This document shows, one piece after another, positions 1 to 8,939 of a stretch of 64,000 nt of DNA; position 1 is the first letter of the stretch; each line of letters starts with the position of its first letter. The notes below the pieces were generated by a model that saw only the letters and a program-made list of their open reading frames with translations, was not told the DNA's origin and did not search any database. Location of the stretch: assembly GCA_009691025.1 (NCBI GenBank), contig SHWB01000008.1, forward strand, positions 1-64,000, read 5' to 3'. Source of the DNA: Alphaproteobacteria bacterium (GTDB lineage Bacteria; Pseudomonadota; Alphaproteobacteria; UBA6615). The position numbers and the translations under genes were made by a program.

Positions 1-456
1 CTCGCCGTCGCCCGCGCGCACGCCGCAGAAAGCGGCCTCGCCGTCGACTACCGCGACGACGCGGTCGAGGCGCTGGCGGAATCCGGCGCGCGCTTCGACG
101 CCTTGCTGGCGCTGGAGGTGGTCGAGCATGTCGCCGACCTGCCCGCCTTCCTCGCCGCCTGCGCCGCCGTGCTGGCGCCCGGCGGGCTGCTGGTGCTGTC
201 GACCCTCAACCGCACGGCGAAGTCCTGGGCGCTGGGAATCGTCGCCGCCGAGCGCGTGCTGCGCTGGGTGCCGCGCGGCACGCACGACTGGAAGAAATTC
301 GTCAAGCCGGGCGAGCTGACACGCGCGCTGCGCAATGCGGGGCTGACCCCCGTGGAGCTGTGCGGCCTCGCCTACGACCCGATGGCGCGAAGCTGGCACC
401 CGGCGCCGCACGATCTCGCGGTCAATTATTTCTGCACGGCGACCAGGTCGGCCTAA
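1..456 (+). CDS. ubiG: UbiG, ubiquinone O-methyltransferase (5' end outside window)
   Basis: The window opens inside this gene; 151 codons are visible in frame from base 1 to a TAA at 454. UbiG is the SAM-dependent methyltransferase that makes both O-methylations of ubiquinone synthesis in the cytoplasm. The visible part has the methyltransferase core segment LEVVEHV (visible codons 38-44), the APGGLLVLSTLNR strand-loop, and a tail with THDWKKFVKPGEL and NYF that is typical of UbiG rather than of general methyltransferases. About 100 N-terminal residues, including the SAM-binding glycine loop, are missing because of the window edge. It converges on the DUF1178 gene 13 bases away. Identification is strong. 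Confidence 0.9.
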   Translation, partial: LAVARAHAAESGLAVDYRDDAVEALAESGARFDALLALEVVEHVADLPAFLAACAAVLAPGGLLVLSTLNRTAKSWALGIVAAERVLRWVPRGTHDWKKFVKPGELTRALRNAGLTPVELCGLAYDPMARSWHPAPHDLAVNYFCTATRSA

Positions 457-469
457 GGGGCCTGCAAGC

Positions 470-892
470 TCAGTTCTCGGTCTCCTCGATCCACGGGATC
501 TGGCCAACCTTGATGCCTTCCTCGACCAGCTCCTTGGCCTCGCCGGCCGTGGCGTCGCCGTAGATCGGCCGCTCCTCGGTCTCGCCATAATGGATGCGGC
601 GGGCCTCCTCGGCGAATTGCGGGCCGACATTGTCGAAATTCTTCTCGACGAAGCCGCGCATGGCGCGCATCGCCATGACCATGCGCACGGCCTTCTCGGC
701 CGGCGTCGCCTCGCCGGAATCGCCGCCGCGCGTCGCCACGGCCGGGGCCATCAGGGCCTTGTCTATGCCGGTGTCGCCGCAATCGGGGCAAACCACCAGC
801 TTCTTGCGGCGCTGGCGCTCGTAATCGTCGGACGAGCGGAACCAGCCCTCGAACTCGTGGTCCTTGCCGCAGCGGAGCGTGAAACTGATCAT
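470..892 (-). CDS. DUF1178 family protein
   Basis: A complete 140-residue protein of the DUF1178 family, common in alphaproteobacteria and of unknown function. Cys8, His12, Cys35 and Cys38 (the last two in CPDCGDTGIDKALMAP) are spaced like a small zinc ribbon, which is inference. The middle is helical with conserved KNFDNVG and the C-terminus IHYGETEERPIYGDATA followed by EGI. It ends in TGA. The neighbourhood (ubiG, nitrilase-like amidase, grxC, comF) is a usual setting for this gene in this class, which supports the start and the family call. Confidence 0.85.
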   Translation of the reverse strand: MISFTLRCGKDHEFEGWFRSSDDYERQRRKKLVVCPDCGDTGIDKALMAPAVATRGGDSGEATPAEKAVRMVMAMRAMRGFVEKNFDNVGPQFAEEARRIHYGETEERPIYGDATAGEAKELVEEGIKVGQIPWIEETEN

Positions 893-957
893 GCCCGTCC
901 GTCCGTGAGCGCGGGTAAACTCCCGCCCATCGGCAAAGATGTGAGTTTCCCCGGCGA

Positions 958-1422
958 ATGCAAGAAGATCATTGGCGCTCGGGCAAGGCGAGCGCCGAGC
1001 AACCCTCGGCCTGGATGGTCCGTTTCGTCGGCCTCGTGCCGGCGGGCGGCGCGGTGCTCGACCTCGCCTGCGGGCCCGGGCGGCATGCCTTTATGTTCGC
1101 CGCGCGCGGCCACCCCGTCACCGCCATCGGCCGCGACCTGGCGGCTCTGGCGTCCGGCGGCGCACTGCTGTGGGAGACCTTCGCCGCCGGCAACGAGAAA
1201 TTCGGCCGCCCGCGCAACCCGGATTTCCTGCTGCGGCCGGGCGAGCTGCTGGAGATGGTACGCGGCACGCTCGACGTGGTCGCCTTCGAGGACGGCCGGG
1301 TCGATACCCCGCGCCCGGCCATGGGGCAGCGAATCGCGTCCATGCGCCAGCCCTTCGATCGCGCGGCGGCGAGGCTGGACGACTACTCCGCCGCGGCGTC
1401 GCGGCGGGAGGGAGGGGCGTAG
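958..1422 (+). pseudogene. Class I SAM methyltransferase with internal deletion
   Basis: An open frame of 154 codons related to small SAM methyltransferases of roughly 200 residues. The N-terminus has the SAM loop VLDLACGPGRHAFMF and the C-terminus has the family block WETFAAGNEKFGRPRNPDFLL followed by RPGELL. Between them the chain jumps from GRDLAAL directly to GGALLWETF, so the central strands that normally carry an acidic residue for adenine and the NY/LHRPL-type segment, some 50 residues, are absent. The acidic end of strand 2, usually VDRD, reads IGRD. The deletion keeps the frame. An active enzyme is doubtful. Its last 40 bases overlap the convergent amidase gene. Confidence 0.6.
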
Positions 1423-2225
1423 GGGCGGTCGTGCTGGAGAGACGGCAGGCGGCGGCACGCGGCGTCGATCTCGGCGGTGTCGATGTCTATTGTGAGGATG
1501 CCGGTCTCGCCGCCGAGCAAGCCAATCACCTTGCCCCACGGGTCGACGGCCAGCGAATGGCCCCAGGTGCGGCGGCCGCGAGCATGTTCGCCGGTCTGCG
1601 CCGCCGCCAGCACATAGGCGCCGCATTCGATGGCGCGGGCGCGCAGCAGGGTCTCCCAATGCGCCTCGCCGGTCGGCACGGTGAAGGCCGAGGGGATCAG
1701 CAGCACGCCGGCGCCGGCGCGGGCGAGGTCGCGGTAGAGGTGCGGGAAGCGCAGATCGTAGCAGACCGTCAGGCCTAGCCGCGCCCAGGGCGTGTCGGCC
1801 CAGACCGCCGCGTCGCCCGGCGCCACCGTGCGCGATTCGCGGTAGGGCACGTCGAGGTCAACGTCGAACAGGTGGATCTTGTCGTAGCGCGCGGCGATGG
1901 CGCCGTCCGGCGACAGCAGGTAGCTGCGGTTCCAGATGCGCTTGCCGTCAGCGTGCAGCACGGCGAGGCTGCCGATGGCGAGCCAGGCGCCGGTCCCGCG
2001 GGCCAGCTCGCGGCAGGCGGCGAGCACCTCGTGCTGCGCCTCGGGCCTCGCCTTGGCGATCTTGGCCGCCTCGTCCGGCTCCAGCATGCCGGTGTTCTCC
2101 GGCGTACAGACGAGGTCGGCCCCGGCGGCGCGCGCCGCCGGCACCATGTCGCGCAACGCGGCGATGTTGGCGGCGGGCTCGGCCGCCGCGTTCATCTGCA
2201 GCAGGGCGGCGCGGAAGCGGCTCAC
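1383..2225 (-). CDS. Carbon-nitrogen hydrolase (Nit1/Nit2-like amidase)
   Basis: A 280-residue nitrilase-superfamily protein. The catalytic triad is visible: Glu43 in CTPENTG, Lys116 in RYDKIHLFD and Cys155 in TVCYDLRFP. Close relatives are Nit1 and Nit2 type enzymes that deaminate deaminated glutathione or alpha-ketoglutaramate as metabolite repair; which of the two is not decidable here. The start codon overlaps the stop of grxC by four bases, so the two are probably translated together, and the pairing with a glutathione-linked protein fits a glutathione repair role. It ends in TAG. Confidence 0.88.
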   Translation of the reverse strand: MSRFRAALLQMNAAAEPAANIAALRDMVPAARAAGADLVCTPENTGMLEPDEAAKIAKARPEAQHEVLAACRELARGTGAWLAIGSLAVLHADGKRIWNRSYLLSPDGAIAARYDKIHLFDVDLDVPYRESRTVAPGDAAVWADTPWARLGLTVCYDLRFPHLYRDLARAGAGVLLIPSAFTVPTGEAHWETLLRARAIECGAYVLAAAQTGEHARGRRTWGHSLAVDPWGKVIGLLGGETGILTIDIDTAEIDAACRRLPSLQHDRPYAPPSRRDAAAE

Positions 2226-2488
2226 CCGGCGGCGCGCCCCAGCCTCGCATCGAGGGCGCCGGCGCGGTCGAGCGCGTAGAGGTCGTCGCAGCCGCCGATA
2301 TGCTCGCCGTCGAAGAAGATCTGCGGCACGGTGCGGCTCCCGCCGGCGCGCTTCACCATCTCCTCGCGCTTGCCGGCCTCGGCATCGACCTCGATCTCCG
2401 TGAACTTCACGCCCTTCTGTGTCAGCAGCCGCTTGGCCGAGGCGCAGTAGCCGCAGAACATGCCGGTGTAGATTTCGACCTTCGCCAT
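2222..2488 (-). CDS. grxC: Glutaredoxin 3
   Basis: An 88-residue glutaredoxin starting at the second possible ATG (MAKVEIYTGMFCGYC), which is the usual start for the family. It has the dithiol active site CGYC (Cys12 and Cys15), the TVPQIF cis-proline motif and GGCDDLYAL for glutathione binding. It reduces protein and glutathione mixed disulfides in the cytoplasm. It lies directly downstream of comF and overlaps the amidase gene by four bases, the normal comF-grxC-amidase order of alphaproteobacteria. Confidence 0.92.
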   Translation of the reverse strand: MAKVEIYTGMFCGYCASAKRLLTQKGVKFTEIEVDAEAGKREEMVKRAGGSRTVPQIFFDGEHIGGCDDLYALDRAGALDARLGRAAG

Positions 2489-2552
2489 GAGCCGCATTCC
2501 CGTTGGTTCGCGCCAGGAATGTAGGTCGCCGGCCGGTGGCGCGCCAGTGGCC

Positions 2553-3347
2553 TCAGCCCGCGGGACCGGGCACGCGGGCGAGCGTCATAACGTCGACCCG
2601 CGCCGCGCCAGTGCGCAGCAGCACCTTGACGCATTAGCCGGCCGGCGCCCCGGTGGTCAGCACGTCGTCGACCGGCACGATGCGCCTTCCGGCGACCGCC
2701 TCGGCCCGGCGCTGGTCGAGCACGCAGGCGCCGGCGACGTTGCGCCGCCGCCCGGCTCGCCCGAGACCGCCCTGGGAGCACGTGCGGCGATGACGCACCA
2801 GCGCATCGGGCAGGGCGCGCTGGCCCGCCGGCGCCAGCAGCTTCTGCAGTTCGATCGCCAGCAGGGCCGACTGGTTGAAGCGTCGCCGCGCCAGCCGCCA
2901 GCGGTTGAGCGGCACCGGCACGATCAGATCGGCATCGGCCAGCATTTTGGCTCCGGCGCGCGCCAGCCAGCGCGCGAAGGACGGCGCGGCATGCGTCCGG
3001 TCGCCATGCTTGAAGCCGTGCACCAGGCGTCGCGCCACGTCGTCGTAGAGCATGGCGGCGCGTGCCCGCCGCCAGGGCGGCGGCCGGCGGGCGCCTTAGC
3101 CGCAGACGGCGTCGCGCCCCTGGTCCCATTCGAAAGGCAGGCCGCAGGCGGCGCAGCACGGCGCCCCCAGCCAGCCGATCCCCGCCCAGCACGGCGCACA
3201 GACCGCGCAGACCTCGCCGACCCCGGAACCGCAGGCGAGGCAGCGCGGCGGCAACAGCGTGTCGAGCGCCCGCCGGCCCGCCTGCCGCAGCACGGCGAAG
3301 CCGGCCGGCAGCCACTCGCTGTAACCGGCGAAGGGAAGCGCGCGCAT
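2553..3347 (-). pseudogene. comF: ComF family phosphoribosyltransferase, two in-frame TAA
   Basis: A complete ComF reading frame of about 264 codons interrupted by TAA at 3098-3096 and again at 2636-2634. The N-terminal part has the zinc-binding cysteines (CLACGSG, CAVC, CCAACGLPF), the middle LYDDVARRLVHGFKHGDR and LNRWRLARRRFNQSALLA, and the end the PRPP loop VDDVLTTGAPAG followed, after the second stop, by CVKVLLRTGAARVDVMTLAR. Both stops follow GGC, so GAA (Glu) to TAA by G to T is the simplest origin. ComF-type proteins serve DNA uptake and recombination. Loss is expected unless the stops are read through. Confidence 0.85.
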
Positions 3348-3400
3348 GAAGGGAATTGGCGGCGGCGCACTCTTGCGTGTCAACGGCGTTGCAGGAGTAT

Positions 3401-3518
3401 CCCCCACCTCACCCCGCCATCTCCGCCCCCGAGGGCGGAGAGGGAGAAGCGACGGGCGCTGTTCCACACCCACCCTCTCCGCCCCGCTTGGGGCGGAGAG
3501 GGTGGGGTGAGGTGGGGC
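3401..3518. repeat. Nested palindromic intergenic repeat
   Basis: Outer arms at 3401-3415 and 3504-3518 are near-perfect inverted copies. Inside are two hairpins, 3421-3440 and 3474-3502, both built on CTCCGCCCC and its complement. Shorter relatives occur at 7039-7093 and near 14405-14430. It lies between the divergent comF and a methyltransferase gene and could fold in RNA or single-stranded DNA. Confidence 0.75.
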
Positions 3519-3584
3519 GTTACCGCGAGATACGGCCGGACATGCGGACTTCCCCTGGACCGGCGCGCGGGTCATATAGGGGCG

Positions 3585-4541
3585 ATGGCCACGCAAGCCC
3601 CGCCAGCCACCGGACCCGTGCCGGCCCCGTTCGACCGCGCGCTGGTGCGCTGGCGGCGGCATCGCGCGGCGGCGACGCTCGCCCGAGCCGATTTCCTCTT
3701 CGCCGAGATCGCCGACCGGTTGGTCGAGCGCCTCGGCGACGTGAAGCGCGACTTCCCGCTTGCCCTCGACCTCGGCTGCCGCGACGGCGTGCTGTCGCGT
3801 GCCCTGCTGGCGAGCGGGCGCGTCGGCCATGCCGTGGCCGCCGATCTTGCCCCGGCGATGGCGCGCGCGGCACTGGCGGCAGGGATCACCGCGCTGGCGG
3901 CCGATGAGGAGGCGCTGCCCTTCGCCGACGGCGCCTTCGACCTCGTGGCCAGCCTCTGCACGCTGGATGCCACCAACGACCTGCCCGGCGCGCTGGTGCA
4001 GATCCGCCGCGCGCTCAAGCCCGACGGGCTGCTGCTCGCCGCGCTGTTCGGCGGCGAGACGCTGACGGAGCTGCGCGAGGCGTGGCTCGCCGCCGAGATC
4101 GCGGAGGAAGGCGGCGCCGGCCCGCGCATCTCGCCCTTCGTGACCCTCGACGTGGCGGCCGGCCTGCTGCAGCGCGCCGGCTTCGCGCTCCCCGTCGCCG
4201 ATCTTGACACCATCACCGTGACCTATTCCGACGCGCTGGCGCTGATGGCCGATCTGCGCGCCATGGGCGTGGCCGGCGCGCTGTCGCTGCGCCGCCGCAC
4301 GCCGACGCGGCGCGCCACCCTGGCCCGCGTTGTCGCCGAATACGCGTCCCGGCACGCGACGGAGGATGGCCGCGCGCGCGCGACCTTCCAGATCGTCTGG
4401 CTCGCCGGCTGGGCGCCGGCGCCGGGACAGCCGCAGCCAAAACCGCGCGGCAGTGCCTCGGCAAGCCTCGCCGGGGCACTCGGCGCCACCGAGCGCGGCA
4501 CGGGCGATCATACGGGCGGCACCGCGCCGCACAGGGGGTGA
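3585..4541 (+). CDS. SAM methyltransferase, NDUFAF5/BioC-like
   Basis: A 318-residue class I methyltransferase. The SAM loop is LALDLGCRDGVLSRALL near residue 60, followed by DLAPAMARAA, LPFADGAFDLVAS, and the C-terminal segments ETLTELREAW, SPFVTLDVAAGLLQRAGF and VTYSDALALMADLRAMG. These are typical of the alphaproteobacterial group related to mitochondrial NDUFAF5, a complex I assembly factor, and to BioC. The role here is inferred from family only. ATG at 3585 gives the normal N-terminus PAPFDRALVRWRRHRAA. The last codons overlap the following membrane protein gene by four bases. The tail beyond residue 270 is low complexity. Confidence 0.8.
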   Translation: MATQAPPATGPVPAPFDRALVRWRRHRAAATLARADFLFAEIADRLVERLGDVKRDFPLALDLGCRDGVLSRALLASGRVGHAVAADLAPAMARAALAAGITALAADEEALPFADGAFDLVASLCTLDATNDLPGALVQIRRALKPDGLLLAALFGGETLTELREAWLAAEIAEEGGAGPRISPFVTLDVAAGLLQRAGFALPVADLDTITVTYSDALALMADLRAMGVAGALSLRRRTPTRRATLARVVAEYASRHATEDGRARATFQIVWLAGWAPAPGQPQPKPRGSASASLAGALGATERGTGDHTGGTAPHRG

Positions 4542-5425
4542 CTTTGCAGCCGCTCGAAATCTTCGCCACCATCGGCGCCGCCTACCGCGATGTCTGGGCC
4601 ATCCGGCGCGACCTGTTTCTGCTCGCCTATGTGCCAGCGCTGGCGGCGGCCTTCGCCCAGCTCGCCATCCTCGGCCCCTACATCCCGACGCTGCGTCGCG
4701 TGATGCAGGCGCGGCCGACGCCAGACATGGATCCGGCGGCGATGGCGGCTCTGCAGGTCGACCTCGCGACGGCGATGGTGGTGATGCTCATCTACGGCCT
4801 CGTGTGGATCGTCTGCGGCGTGATCTTCGCGGTGGCGTGGTACCGGCGCACGCTGCTGCCCGGCGAGCAGCCGACCGTCGCCGCCTCCCTCGCCTGGCGC
4901 GCGCGGCACTGGCGCTTCCTCGGCCGCGTCGTGCAGCTCGGCCTCATCGGGATGCTGGTGATTTGGGTCGGCGGCGTGCTCGTCTCCACCATCGGCGGCG
5001 CCGTGCTGACGGCGGCCGGCGGCGGCAGCGGCGCCGCGCTGTTCGCGCTGGTGCTGTGGATGGCGACGGCGCTGGTCGTCATGCGCCTCGCCATGGTGTT
5101 TCCAGCCGCCGCCATCGACGTGCCGTGCAACCTGCAGCGCTCGTGTCGGATGACGCGCGGGCGGGCCGGCGCGCTGTTCATCATCGTGCTCGCCGCCGTG
5201 CTGCCAATGCTGGTCCTGCAGCTCACCTTCGAGCTGAACCTCGCCATCGCGATGGGCCCCGACACGCTCTACGAGACGCTGCCGCTATTCTTCGCCGTCT
5301 CGCTCGGCCAGCAGGCCATCGCCTTCATCGGCTGGGCCCTGCTCGCCTCCGCCCTGTCGATCGTCTGGCGCACCCTGGGCAGGGAGACGCCGGAAGGGGT
5401 GGCAGTGCCGGTGCCGCGGGAGTAA
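4538..5425 (+). CDS. Integral membrane protein of unknown function
   Basis: A 295-residue protein with about six hydrophobic segments (near residues 27-50, 78-103, 130-150, 160-185, 210-235, 250-275) and few charged residues in them. I recognise no catalytic motif. The start is GTG inside the GTGA overlap with the upstream methyltransferase gene, so the two are translationally coupled. A loop with RRTLLPGEQPTVAASL resembles the cytoplasmic loop of several uncharacterised bacterial membrane proteins. It ends in TAA. Confidence 0.7.
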   Translation: MTLQPLEIFATIGAAYRDVWAIRRDLFLLAYVPALAAAFAQLAILGPYIPTLRRVMQARPTPDMDPAAMAALQVDLATAMVVMLIYGLVWIVCGVIFAVAWYRRTLLPGEQPTVAASLAWRARHWRFLGRVVQLGLIGMLVIWVGGVLVSTIGGAVLTAAGGGSGAALFALVLWMATALVVMRLAMVFPAAAIDVPCNLQRSCRMTRGRAGALFIIVLAAVLPMLVLQLTFELNLAIAMGPDTLYETLPLFFAVSLGQQAIAFIGWALLASALSIVWRTLGRETPEGVAVPVPRE

Positions 5426-5607
5426 TCATGCCGCGCGGGGCTCCAGCGCCCCGCGACCCGCCTTCTTGCCCGCACCGCACAAAACGGCGTAACCAGCGCC
5501 TGGGCTCCGGTCCCGACCGAACGGAAGTTCAGGGGCCGATCGTCTTGCCTTCGACACATCAAGCAGGCCCTGACCGAAGTCAGTGCCGTGCCGGCCGGTA
5601 CGGATTC

Positions 5608-6909
5608 ATGAACGCTCCAGTTTCAGGCGATACCCCACGCGGCGATAGTCCAGGCGGCGCCGGCAACCCGGCGCCCGACAGCCGCTCCTATGCCGCGCTG
5701 CGGTATCCGTCCGCGCGTACCTATCTGCTGTTCGCGGCGATGGCGATGATGGCCGACCATGTTGAGCACGCCATCAGCTACTGGATCATCTTCGCCAAGT
5801 TCGACTCGCCAGCCCTGGCCGGGTTTGCGGTGATCTCGCATTGGGTACCGTTTCTGCTCGGCTCGATCTGGGCCGGAGCCCTGGCCGACCGGTTCGACCC
5901 GCGTCGCATCATCCAGGTCGGCATGGTGCTGTTCATGGCGGTATCGCTCGGCTGGGGCCTCCTGTTCGCCACCAACAGCCTGCAGCAATGGCACGCCGTC
6001 ATATTGCTGATCGCCCATGGCTGCGCGGGGGCCCTGTGGGCGCCCGCCGGCCAGGTGCTGATTCACCGGATCGTCGGCACAAGGCAATTGCAGAGTGGCA
6101 TTCGCCTGATGGCGACGTCGCTCACCCTGGGCATGCTGCTGGGGCCGGCGGTCGGCGGCGCGCTGCTGATCAATCTAGGCCCGGCCACCGGCATCGTCGT
6201 CAACGCCGCCATCTACCTGCCGCTGCTCGTCTGGCTGGTACGCAACCCCGCATGGACCGGCACCGCCGAAGCGCGGCCGGCAGCCGGTCGCATCACCTCC
6301 TACCGCGACATGATCGCCACCATACGGCAGATTTCGAGCGTGCCGGTGGTGCTGTCGATGACGCTGCTAGCGGGCCTTTCCGCGGCGCTGGTCGGCAATG
6401 GCTATCACCCAAACCTGCCGGAGTTTGCCCGCGATTTCGGCTTCGGCTTCGACGGCTTCCGCTACACGTTGCTGTTGACCGCCTACGCGGCAGGAGCCGT
6501 GATGGCGGGCCTCACGCTCGAGGCGCACGCCCTGCTGGCGACGCAGCCGCGAACCGCCATCATCCTCGCGATCTTCTGGTGCGCCGCCATCGGCGGCTTC
6601 GCCATCGTGTCCAACTACACTGTTGCCGTCATATTGCTGCTGTGCGCCGGCTTTTTCGAACTCTCCTTCGTCTCCATGGCACGCACCATGGCCCAACTCG
6701 GCGCGCCCGCCCACATGCGCGGACGCGCCATCGGCCTGTTCAACGTGGGATCGTTGGGGTTCCGTACGTTCAGCGGTGTGACCATCGGCTTCGGCGGCGG
6801 CATCATCGGCATCCACTGGTCGCTGGGGCTCAGTGCCGCGGCCCTGTTCGTGGTGCTGCTGGCGATGTTGGCCTGGACTTACCGTATGGCACACCCGGTA
6901 ACGACCTGA
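5608..6909 (+). CDS. MFS transporter, EntS-like exporter family
   Basis: A 433-residue major facilitator protein with about twelve membrane segments. The first half contains GSIWAGALADRFDPRRI, the family's cytoplasmic loop 2-3 motif (G-x3-D-R-x-D-x-R-R). The overall pattern matches the MFS_3 group, which includes the enterobactin exporter EntS. Substrate cannot be told from sequence. ATG at 5608 precedes a Pro/Gly-rich cytoplasmic N-terminus of about 30 residues. It stands alone between a membrane protein gene and a convergent mutT. Leu codons CTA occur before G at 6175 and 6366, examples of the silent substitutions noted in the findings. Confidence 0.82.
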   Translation: MNAPVSGDTPRGDSPGGAGNPAPDSRSYAALRYPSARTYLLFAAMAMMADHVEHAISYWIIFAKFDSPALAGFAVISHWVPFLLGSIWAGALADRFDPRRIIQVGMVLFMAVSLGWGLLFATNSLQQWHAVILLIAHGCAGALWAPAGQVLIHRIVGTRQLQSGIRLMATSLTLGMLLGPAVGGALLINLGPATGIVVNAAIYLPLLVWLVRNPAWTGTAEARPAAGRITSYRDMIATIRQISSVPVVLSMTLLAGLSAALVGNGYHPNLPEFARDFGFGFDGFRYTLLLTAYAAGAVMAGLTLEAHALLATQPRTAIILAIFWCAAIGGFAIVSNYTVAVILLLCAGFFELSFVSMARTMAQLGAPAHMRGRAIGLFNVGSLGFRTFSGVTIGFGGGIIGIHWSLGLSAAALFVVLLAMLAWTYRMAHPVTT

Positions 6910-7038
6910 CGTCCGTATTCGTCTTCCGCCTCGACAAGGACCGCCATGGACCGCTTCACGCTCCATGACGCAGGTTAGGCATTGGCGAAGTCGCCGGAAG
7001 CACGGAGACAGCGACGTCGTCGCGACGGGCAGCGCCCA

Positions 7039-7108
7039 TCACCTCACCCCGCCCTCTCCCCTCCCGCGAGCGGGGCTCGTAGAGGGGGTGATTGGCGCGT
7101 GAACCAAT
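7039..7108. repeat. Palindromic repeat related to 3401-3518
   Basis: The arms ATCACCTCACCCC and GGGGGTGATT flank a hairpin CCTCCCGCGAGCGGGG. A second small inverted repeat ATTGG...CCAAT lies at 7091-7108. It sits between the convergent MFS and mutT genes and could act as a transcript end, but there is no T-run. Confidence 0.55.
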
Positions 7109-7158
7109 CGTTCTCTTCTCTCCCAGAGGGAGAGATGAAAGTTCAAGGAGAGGAAAAC

Positions 7159-7638
7159 TCAGAGCAGATCGCGCAACTGCGCCACCAGCGGCACGTCGGC
7201 GGGGGGCATAGGGTAGTCGGCGAGGCGGGCGGGGCGGACCCAGGCGAGAGTCTGGCCCTCGCGGGCGACTGGCGTGCCCTGCCAGATGCGGCAGACATAG
7301 AGCGGCATCAGCAGGTGGCAATTGGCATAGGGGTGGCTGGCGAAGCCGATGGGGGCGAGGCAGCTCGCGCGGGTGTCGATGCCGAGTTCCTCGGCGAGTT
7401 CGCGGATCAGCGCCGCTTCGGGCGTCTCGCCCGCCTGCACCTTGCCGCCGGGAAACTCCCACAGGCCCGCCATCGTCTTGCCTTCCGGGCGGCGCGCCAG
7501 CAGCACGCGGCCATCGGCGTCGAGCAGCGCCACGGCGACGACGAGGACGACCGGGACATCGCGCGCTAAGGCCGTGCCGTCGGCGGCGGCGCAGCCGGTG
7601 TCAGCTGCGGTAATCGGCATTGATGTCGATGTAGCCAT
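7159..7638 (-). CDS. mutT: MutT, 8-oxo-dGTP diphosphatase
   Basis: A 159-residue Nudix hydrolase. The Nudix box is complete: G-x5-E-x7-REL-x-EE-LGI beginning at GGKVQAGETPEAAL. LLARRPEGKTMAGLWEFPGG in front of it is the MutT signature. It sanitises oxidised dGTP so that A:T to C:G errors are avoided. The annotated ATG overlaps the end of argJ by 38 bases; an internal start close to VPVVLVVAVAL is equally possible and would leave the core whole. Its intactness matters because the window shows an excess of G:C to T:A changes, which MutT loss would not cause. Confidence 0.88.
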   Translation of the reverse strand: MATSTSMPITAADTGCAAADGTALARDVPVVLVVAVALLDADGRVLLARRPEGKTMAGLWEFPGGKVQAGETPEAALIRELAEELGIDTRASCLAPIGFASHPYANCHLLMPLYVCRIWQGTPVAREGQTLAWVRPARLADYPMPPADVPLVAQLRDLL

Positions 7639-8839
7639 GCGTCAGGTCGCAGGTCCACACGGTGGACCTGCCGCGGCCTAGGCCGAGATCGACGTCGATG
7701 GTAATCTCCTGCCCCTTCATGTGCGCGGCGACCGGCGTTTCGTCGTATCCGGGCACGATCTGGCCTTCGCGCGTGATGGCGACGCCGCCGATGGCGATAC
7801 CCAGGAGATCACGGTCGGCCGGCTCGCCTGACTTGCCGATCGCGGCGACGATGCGGCCCCAATTGGCGTCCTCGCCGGCGATGGCTGTCTTCACCAGCGG
7901 AGAATTGCCGATGGTGAGGCCGATTTTCCGTGCCGAGGCGGCGGAGACCGCGCCCTTCACGTTGATGGTGACGAACTTCCGCGCGCCCTCGCCGTCGCGC
8001 ACGATCTGGCGCGCGAGGTCGCCGCACACCGCTTCCAGCGCGCGGGCGAAATCCTGCCAGTCGGTCGTCGCCACGGCTCTGTTGCCGGCCTTGCCGGTGG
8101 CGCAGAGCAGCACGGTGTCGGAGGTCGAGGTGTCGCCGTCGACGGTGGTGGCGTTGAAGGTGCGGTCGCTGGCGCGGCGCAGCAGGCGGCGCAGCACAGT
8201 GTCCGGCACCTTTGCGTCGGTGAAGACGAAGCCGAGCATCGTCGCCATGTCGGGCGCGATCATGCCCGAGCCCTTGGCGAATCCGGCGACCGTCACCGTC
8301 TTCCCACCGACGAGGGCGGTGGCCTGCGCGCCCTTGGGGAAAGTGTCGGTGGTCATGATCGCCGCGGCGGCGTCTGCCCAGCCATCGGCGCGTGCTGCCT
8401 TGAAGGCAGCGGGAACATGCCTGCCGATATGGTCGGGCGGCACCGGCACGCCAATCACGCCGGTCGAGGCGATGAACACCTCGGAGGGCCGGCATTTCAG
8501 CACCTGCGCGGCGGCACGCGCGGTGCGCTCCACCGTGGTGTCGCCGGCATTGCCGGTGAAGGCGTTGGCATTGCCGGAATTGACGACGATGGCGCGCGCC
8601 TTGCCCTTCGGCAGGTTGGCGCGGCACCAGTCGACCGGCGCCGAGGGGCATTTCGAGCGCGTCAGCACGCCGGCGATCGTCGTGCCCGGGTCGAGCACGG
8701 CGACCATCAGATCCTTCACCCCCGGGCGAAGCTTGAGGCCGGCATGCAGCCCGGCCAGCCTGACGCCGGCGATGGGGCCCAGTGAGGGAAACCGGGCCGG
8801 AGCCAGCGGCGATACCGGCAGCGGCAACTTGCCCGCCAT
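7601..8839 (-). CDS. argJ: ArgJ, bifunctional ornithine acetyltransferase / N-acetylglutamate synthase
   Basis: A 412-residue ArgJ that recycles the acetyl group from N-acetylornithine to glutamate in arginine synthesis. The self-cleavage site MATMLGF, with Thr200 as the new N-terminal nucleophile, is present, as are STGVIG, TTDTFPK and the C-terminal LTHGYIDINADYRS. ATG at 8839 gives the normal N-terminus MAGKLPLPVSPLAP; longer starts would run into repeat DNA. It precedes mutT and follows the parvulin and secA region in the order usual for Rhodospirillales. Confidence 0.95.
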   Translation of the reverse strand: MAGKLPLPVSPLAPARFPSLGPIAGVRLAGLHAGLKLRPGVKDLMVAVLDPGTTIAGVLTRSKCPSAPVDWCRANLPKGKARAIVVNSGNANAFTGNAGDTTVERTARAAAQVLKCRPSEVFIASTGVIGVPVPPDHIGRHVPAAFKAARADGWADAAAAIMTTDTFPKGAQATALVGGKTVTVAGFAKGSGMIAPDMATMLGFVFTDAKVPDTVLRRLLRRASDRTFNATTVDGDTSTSDTVLLCATGKAGNRAVATTDWQDFARALEAVCGDLARQIVRDGEGARKFVTINVKGAVSAASARKIGLTIGNSPLVKTAIAGEDANWGRIVAAIGKSGEPADRDLLGIAIGGVAITREGQIVPGYDETPVAAHMKGQEITIDVDLGLGRGRSTVWTCDLTHGYIDINADYRS

Positions 8840-8939
8840 GACGACCTCTTTCCTCGCGACGACGACCGCGCCCTGTCTAGCGTGCCGGCCGCCGCGCCGA
8901 CAACCGTCGGGCGGCGGCAACGACACCATCACCGCCGTT

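Noticed and set aside
2487-4541. Very long open frames on opposite strands of real genes (for example 2487-4541, 9892-12126, 60516-62108 minus)
   Set aside because: They are shadows caused by high GC; their translations are Arg/Ala/Gly/His-rich without domains, whereas the other frame holds a recognised family.
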